Shown here piece by piece: positions 58,858 to 64,000 of a DNA stretch of 64,000 nucleotides. Source of the stretch: Ptiloglossa arizonensis (taxonomy: Eukaryota > Arthropoda > Insecta > Hymenoptera > Colletidae); the NCBI RefSeq assembly GCF_051014685.1, contig NW_027479551.1, positions 1 to 64,000 on the forward strand, written 5' to 3'. The translations under genes and the position numbers were made by a program. The notes beneath the pieces were generated by a model. That model was not told the DNA's origin. It made no database searches and saw only the letters and a list, made by a program, of their open reading frames with translations. How positions within the stretch are numbered: position 1 is the first letter of the stretch; every line of letters starts with the position of its first letter.

Positions 58858-61600
58858 CCCATCACGTATAACGTATTACGAATAACGTATAACGTATGAC
58901 GTATAACGTATAACGTATAACGTATAACGTATAACGTATAACGTATAACGTATAACATGTAATGTACAACGTATAACGTATAACGAATAACGTATAACGT
59001 ATAACGTATAACGTACAACGTATAACGTATAACGTATAACGTATAACGTATAGCGTATCACGTATAACGTATTACGAATAACGTATAACGTATGACGTAT
59101 AACGTATAACGTATAACGCATAACGTATAACGTATAACGTATAACGTATAACGTATAACGTATAACGTATAACGTATAACATGTAATGTATAACGTATAA
59201 CGTATATCGAATAACGTATAACGTATAACGTATAACGTACAACGTATAACGTATAACGTATAACGTATAACGTATAACGTATAACGTATAACGTATAACG
59301 TATAACGTATAACGTATAACGTATAACGTATAACGTATAACGTATAACGTATAACGTATAACATGTAATGTATAACGTATAACGTATAACGTATAACGTA
59401 TAACGTATAACGTACAACGTATAACGTATAACGTATAACGTATAACGTATAACGTATATCGTATAACGTATAACGTATAACGTATAACGTATAACGTATA
59501 ACGTACAACGTATAACGTACAACGTATAACGTACAACGTATAACGTACAACGTATAACGTACAACGTATAACGTATAAAGTATAACGTATAGCGTACAAC
59601 GTATAACGTATAACGTATATCGTATAACGTATAACGTATAACGTATAACGTATAACGTATAACGTATAACGTATAACGTATAACGTATAACGTATAACGT
59701 ATAACGTATAACGTATAACGTATAACGTATAACGTATAACGTATAACGTATAACGTATAACGTATAACGTATAACGCATAAAGTATAACGCATAACGTAT
59801 AACGCATAACGTATAACGCATAACGTATAACGTATAACGTATAACGGATAACGTATAACGTATAACGTATAACGTATAACGTATAACGTATAACGTATAA
59901 CGTATAACGTATAACGTATAACGTATAACGTATAACGTATAACGTATAACGTATAAGGTATAACGTATAACGTATAACGTATAACGTATAAAGTATAACG
60001 TATAACGTATAACGTATAACGTATAACGTATAACGCATAACGTATAACGCATAACGTATAACGCATAACGTATAACGCATAACGTATAACGTATAACGTA
60101 TAACGAATAACGTATAACGTATAACGTATAACGTATAATCCGTATAACCTATGACGTATGACGTATAACTTATAACGTATAACGTATAACGTATAACGTA
60201 CAACGTATAACGTATCACGTATAACGTATTACGAATAACGTATAACGTATGACGTATAACGTATAACGTATAACGTATAACGTATAACGGATAACGTATA
60301 ACGTATAACGTATAACGTATAACGTATAACGTATAACGTATAACGTATAACGTATAACGTATAACGTATAACGTATAACGTATAACGTATAACGTATAAC
60401 GTATAACGTATAACGTATAACGTATAACGTATAACGTATAAAGTATAACGTATAACGTATAACGTATAACGTATAACGTATAACGTATAACGTATAACGT
60501 ATAACGTATAACGTATAACGTATAACGTATAACGTATAACGTATAACGTATAACGTATAACGTATAACGTATAACGTATAACGTATAACATGTAATGTAT
60601 AACGTATAACGTATAACGTATAACGAATAACGTATAACGTATAACCCATCACGTATAACGTATTACGAATAACGTATAACGTATGACGTATAACGTATAA
60701 CGTATAACGTATAACGTATAACGTATAACGTATAACGTATAACATGTAATGTACAACGTATAACGTATAACGAATAACGTATAACGTATAACGTATAACG
60801 TACAACGTATAACGTATAACGTATAACGTATAACGTATAGCGTATCACGTATAACGTATTACGAATAACGTATAACGTATGACGTATAACGTATAACGTA
60901 TAACGCATAACGTATAACGTATAACGTATAACGTATAACGTATAACGTATAACGTATAACGTATAACATGTAATGTATAACGTATAACGTATATCGAATA
61001 ACGTATAACGTATAACGTATAACGTACAACGTATAACGTATAACGTATAACGTATAACGTATAACGTATAACGTATAACGTATAACGTATAACGTATAAC
61101 GTATAACGTATAACGTATAACGTATAACGTATAACGTATAACATGTAATGTATAACGTATAACGTATAACGTATAACGTATAACGTATAACGTACAACGT
61201 ATAACGTATAACGTATAACGTATAACGTATAACGTATATCGTATAACGTATAACGTATAACGTATAACGTATAACGTATAACGTACAACGTATAACGTAC
61301 AACGTATAACGTACAACGTATAACGTACAACGTATAACGTACAACGTATAACGTATAAAGTATAACGTATAGCGTACAACGTATAACGTATAACGTATAT
61401 CGTATAACGTATAACGTATAACGTATAACGTATAACGTATAACGTATAACGTATAACGTATAACGTATAACGTATAACGTATAACGTATAACGTATAACG
61501 TATAACGTATAACGTATAACGTATAACGTATAACGTATAACGTATAACGTATAACGCATAAAGTATAACGCATAACGTATAACGCATAACGTATAACGCA
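58858..61600. repeat. 1,787-bp tandem duplication
   Basis: The segment starting at CCCATCA 58858 is repeated from CCCATCA 60645 (offset 1,787 bp, 2 modulo 7 because one insertion, 60136, lies between). The CGCATAA-AGTATAA marker follows at 59775 and 61555 (offset 1,780). Copy 2 then has an extended CGCATAA ladder (61,570-61,640) instead of the CGGATAA of copy 1 (about 59,846). Confidence 0.8.
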
Positions 61601-63690
61601 TAACGTATAACGCATAACGTATAACGCATAACGTATAACGCATAACGTATAACGTATAACGTATAACGTATAACGTATAACGTATAACGTATAACGTATA
61701 ACGTATAACGTATAACGTATAACGTATAACGTATAACGTATAACGTATAACGTATAACGTATAACGTATAACGTATAACGTATAACGTATAACTCATAAC
61801 GTATAACCTATAACGTATAACGTATAACGTATAACGAATAACGTATAACGTATAACGTATAACGTATAATCCGTATAACGTATAACGAATAACGTACAAC
61901 GTATAACGTATAACATGTAATGTATAACGTATAACGTATAACGAATAACATATAACGTATAACGTATAACGTACAACGTATAACGTATAACGTATAACGT
62001 ATAACGTATAACGTATAACGTATAACGTATAACGTATAACGTATAACGTATAACGTATAACGTATAACGTACAACGTATAACGTACGACGTATAACGTAT
62101 AACGTATAACGTATAACGTATAACGTATAACGTATAACGTATAACGTATAACGTATAACGTATAACGTATAACGTATAACGTATAACGTATAACGTATAA
62201 CGTATAACGTATAACGTATAACATGTAATGTATAACGTATAACGTATAACGTATAACGAATAACGTATAACGTATAACGCATCTCGTATAACGTATTACG
62301 AATAACGTATAACGTATGACGTATAACGTATAACGTATAACGTATAACGTATAACGTATAACGTATAACGTATAACATGTAATGTACAACGTATAACGTA
62401 TAACGAATAACGTATAACGTATAACGTATAACGTACAACGTATAACGTATAACGTATAACGTATAACGTATAGCGTATCACGTATAACGTATTACGAATA
62501 ACGTATAACGTATGACGTATAACGTATAACGTATAACGTATAACGTATAACGTATAACGTATAACGTATAACGTATAACGTATAACGTATAACGTATAAC
62601 ATGTAATGTATAACGTATAACGTATATCGAATAACGTATAACGTATAACGTATAACGTACAACGTATAACGTATAACGTATAACGTATAACGTATAACGT
62701 AAAACGTATAACGTATAACGTATAACGTATAACGTATAACGTATAACGTATAACGTATAACGTATAACATGTAATGTATAACGTATAACGTATAACGTAT
62801 AACGTATAACGTATAACGTACAACGTATAACGTATAACGTATAACGTATAACGTATAACGTATATCGTATAACGTATAACGTATAACGTATAACGTATAA
62901 CGTATAACGTACAACGTATAACGTACAACGTATAACGTACAACGTATAACGTACAACGTATAACGTACAACGTATAACGTATAAAGTATAACGTATAGCG
63001 TACAACGTATAACGTATAACGTATATCGTATAACGTATAACGTATAACGTGTAACGTATAACGTATAACGTATAACATGTAATGTATAACGTATAACGTA
63101 TAATGTGTAACGTATAACGTATAACGTATAACATGTAATGTATAACGTATAACGTATAATGTGTAACGTATAACGTATAACGTATAACGTACAACGTATA
63201 ACGTATCACGTATAACGTATTACGAATAACGTATAACGTATAACGTATAACGTAACACCTATAACGTATAGAGTATAACGTATAGCGTACAACGTATAAC
63301 GTATAACGTATATCGTATAACGTATAACGTATAACGTGTAACGTATAACGTATAACGTATAACGCATAACGTATAACGTATAACGTATAACGTATAACGT
63401 ATAACGTATATCGTATAACGTATAACGTATAACGTATAACGTATAACGTATAACGTACAACGTATAACGTACAACGTATAACGTACAACGTATAACGTAC
63501 AACGTATAACGTACAACGTATAACGTATAAAGTATAACGTATAACGTACAACGTATAACGTATAACGTATAACGTATAACGTATAGCGTATCACGTATAA
63601 CGTATTACGAATAACGTATAACGTATGACGTATAACGTATAACGTATAACGCATAACGTATAACGTATAACGTATAACGTATAACGTATA
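60201..63690. repeat. Family 1 block, right end
   Basis: Satellite only. It comprises part of the 1,787-bp copy, a CGCATAA ladder, a canonical run, a CTCATAA-CCTATAA segment like those near 28.98 and 31.79 kb with the last 2-bp insertion (61867), a private unit CGTACGA (62082-62088), and a copy of the left-end 3.1-4.1 kb sequence. Confidence 0.8.
62376..63397. repeat. Third copy of the left-end 3.1-4.1 kb segment
   Basis: Markers CATGTAA 3121, CGTATCA 3219, CGTAAAA 3443, CGTAACA 3989 and CGCATAA 4101 recur at 62376, 62474, 62698, 63251 and 63363 (offsets 59,255, 59,255, 59,255, 59,262, 59,262). A block from the far left thus reappears near the far right with only a one-unit length change. 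Confidence 0.85.
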
Positions 63691-64000
63691 ACATATAACG
63701 AATAACGTAAAACGCATAACGTATAACGTATAACGTATAACGTATAACGTATAACGTATAACGTATAACGTATAACGTATAACGTATAACGTATAACGTG
63801 TAACGGATAACGTATAACGAATAACGTAAAACGTATAACGCATGACGTATAACGTATAACGTATAACGTATAACGTATAACGTATAACGTATAACGTATA
63901 ACGTATAACGTATAACGTATAACGTATAACGTATAACGTATAACGTATAACGTATAACGTATACCGTATAACGTATAACGTATAACTTATAACGTATATC
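63691..64000. repeat. Start of a second early family 2 block
   Basis: From CATATAA, CGAATAA, CGTAAAA, CGCATAA (63692 on) through CGTGTAA-CGGATAA (63797) and CGCATGA to TACCG (63962) and CTTATAA, the order is that of 13,132-13,440 and 14,770-15,085. Marker spacing from the start to CGTGTAA is 106 bp here and in the 13.1-kb copy, 113 bp in the 14.8-kb copy. The segment runs off the window. Confidence 0.85.

Larger units (their letters stand above)
48792..60200. repeat. 12-kb super-repeat, copy 2
   Basis: Tandem partner of 36,395-48,791, with the same order of landmarks, insertions, CGAAGTA cassette and CCCATCA unit. It contains eight 2-bp insertions against seven in copy 1; the additional one (55783) lies at the start of the second copy of the 3,030-bp duplication. 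The right border is approximate because the sequence continues into another partial copy. Confidence 0.83.
1..64000. repeat. Heptanucleotide satellite array, unit CGTATAA/TTATACG
   Basis: The whole window is a head-to-tail array of the 7-bp unit CGTATAA, all in one orientation, about 9,137 units, with no interrupting unique sequence and no array edge. Each canonical unit has one CpG, one ACGT tetranucleotide (across the junction with the previous unit), two TpA steps and 2/7 G+C. Single-substitution variants are common but occur in recurring orders. The C of CG sits at position 6 modulo 7 at the start (for example 6, 2106, 5403), at 1 modulo 7 from 7,856 to 29,047 (checked at 12,006, 16,024, 20,042, 24,004 and 26,405), and again at 6 modulo 7 at the end (63,965). 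The only length irregularity detected is a recurrent 2-bp insertion. Simple satellites of 5-12 bp are known from eukaryotic heterochromatin; the assignment to heterochromatin here is inferred. Confidence 0.98.

Noticed and set aside
1..64000. CRISPR array
   Set aside because: Regular repetition is present but there are no spacers: every 7 bp is the repeat or a one- to two-base variant of it, and there are no cas genes.
1..64000. Telomere repeat
   Set aside because: The unit length matches some plant-type telomere units, but there is no G-run on either strand, the two strands are not G-rich/C-rich, and no transition from canonical telomere repeats is seen.
1..64000. TATAA motifs as promoters
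   Set aside because: TATAA occurs in every unit, so the motif has no information here; no unique downstream gene exists.
1..64000. Replication origin iterons or plasmid/viral repeat region
   Set aside because: Iteron arrays are short and lie next to a replication gene; here the array fills 64 kb with no gene, and its hierarchical duplication fits chromosomal satellite better.
1..64000. Pure sequencing or assembly artefact
   Set aside because: Possible for single block copies, but ordered substitution haplotypes, a single recurrent 2-bp insertion and copy-specific private changes are unlikely to come from polymerase or assembler stutter. Individual duplications, above all 52,800-58,460, still need read support.
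1..64000. tRNA, rRNA or other structured RNA genes
   Set aside because: No stretch departs from the 7-bp monomer far enough to hold a conserved RNA; the only stems are the trivial ACGT and TATA palindromes.

Overview
The window is one uninterrupted tandem array of a 7-bp unit, CGTATAA on the + strand (TTATACG on the - strand). It runs from base 1 to base 64,000 and neither edge of the array is inside. I find no gene, RNA gene, transposon, unique-sequence gap or CRISPR array. About 9,137 units fit: (64,000 - 42)/7. Each canonical unit has one CpG and 2/7 G+C (about 29%). Long simple-sequence arrays of this kind are typical of eukaryotic heterochromatin (centromeric, pericentromeric, subtelomeric or sex-chromosomal satellite) recovered by long-read assembly. 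That placement is an inference; nothing here identifies a species. All long open frames are on the - strand. They arise because the unit has no stop codon in any frame of that strand, and all three frames give the same heptapeptide cycle (YTLYVIR). I annotate none as a gene.

The array is not featureless. Variant units (CGTACAA, CGCATAA, CGAATAA, CGTAAAA, CGTAGAA, CGAAGAA, CATGTAA, CGTATCA and others) recur in fixed orders and mark a nested higher-order structure. Two variant families alternate. Family 1 has CATGTAA-TGTATAA pairs, CGTACAA/CGTATAA alternation, a CGTATCA...CGTATGA module and CGCATAA ladders. It fills 1-12,537 and about 33,945-63,690. Family 2 has CGTGTAA-CGAAGAA, CGTAGAA, CGTAAAA, AGAATAA and CTTATAA units. 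It fills 12,538-28,826, is interleaved with family 1 to about 33,945, and starts again at 63,691.

Layout: 1-5,660 family 1; 5,661-9,110 long pure runs and CGCATAA units with a 140-bp landmark; 9,111-12,537 family 1, containing a second copy of 2,890-5,409; 12,538-15,708 early family 2 (CGTAAAA/CGCATGA); 15,709-28,826 family 2 proper, with duplications at offsets of 1,358, 5,558 and 7,448 bp; 27,581-33,945 a three-copy repeat of 2.0-2.8 kb spanning the family boundary; 33,945-36,394 family 1; 36,395-48,791 and 48,792-about 60,200 two tandem copies of a roughly 12-kb super-repeat; then partial family 1 copies to 63,690.

The strongest structural observation is register. Phase checks show no net non-7 length change except one 2-bp insertion type (unit CGTATAATC), found 21 times at the same place in a conserved context. 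It accounts exactly for the start-to-end phase (21 x 2 = 42 = 6 x 7). Variation therefore looks like a limited set of substitutions plus one indel, spread by duplication of whole blocks, and not like independent decay of each unit.
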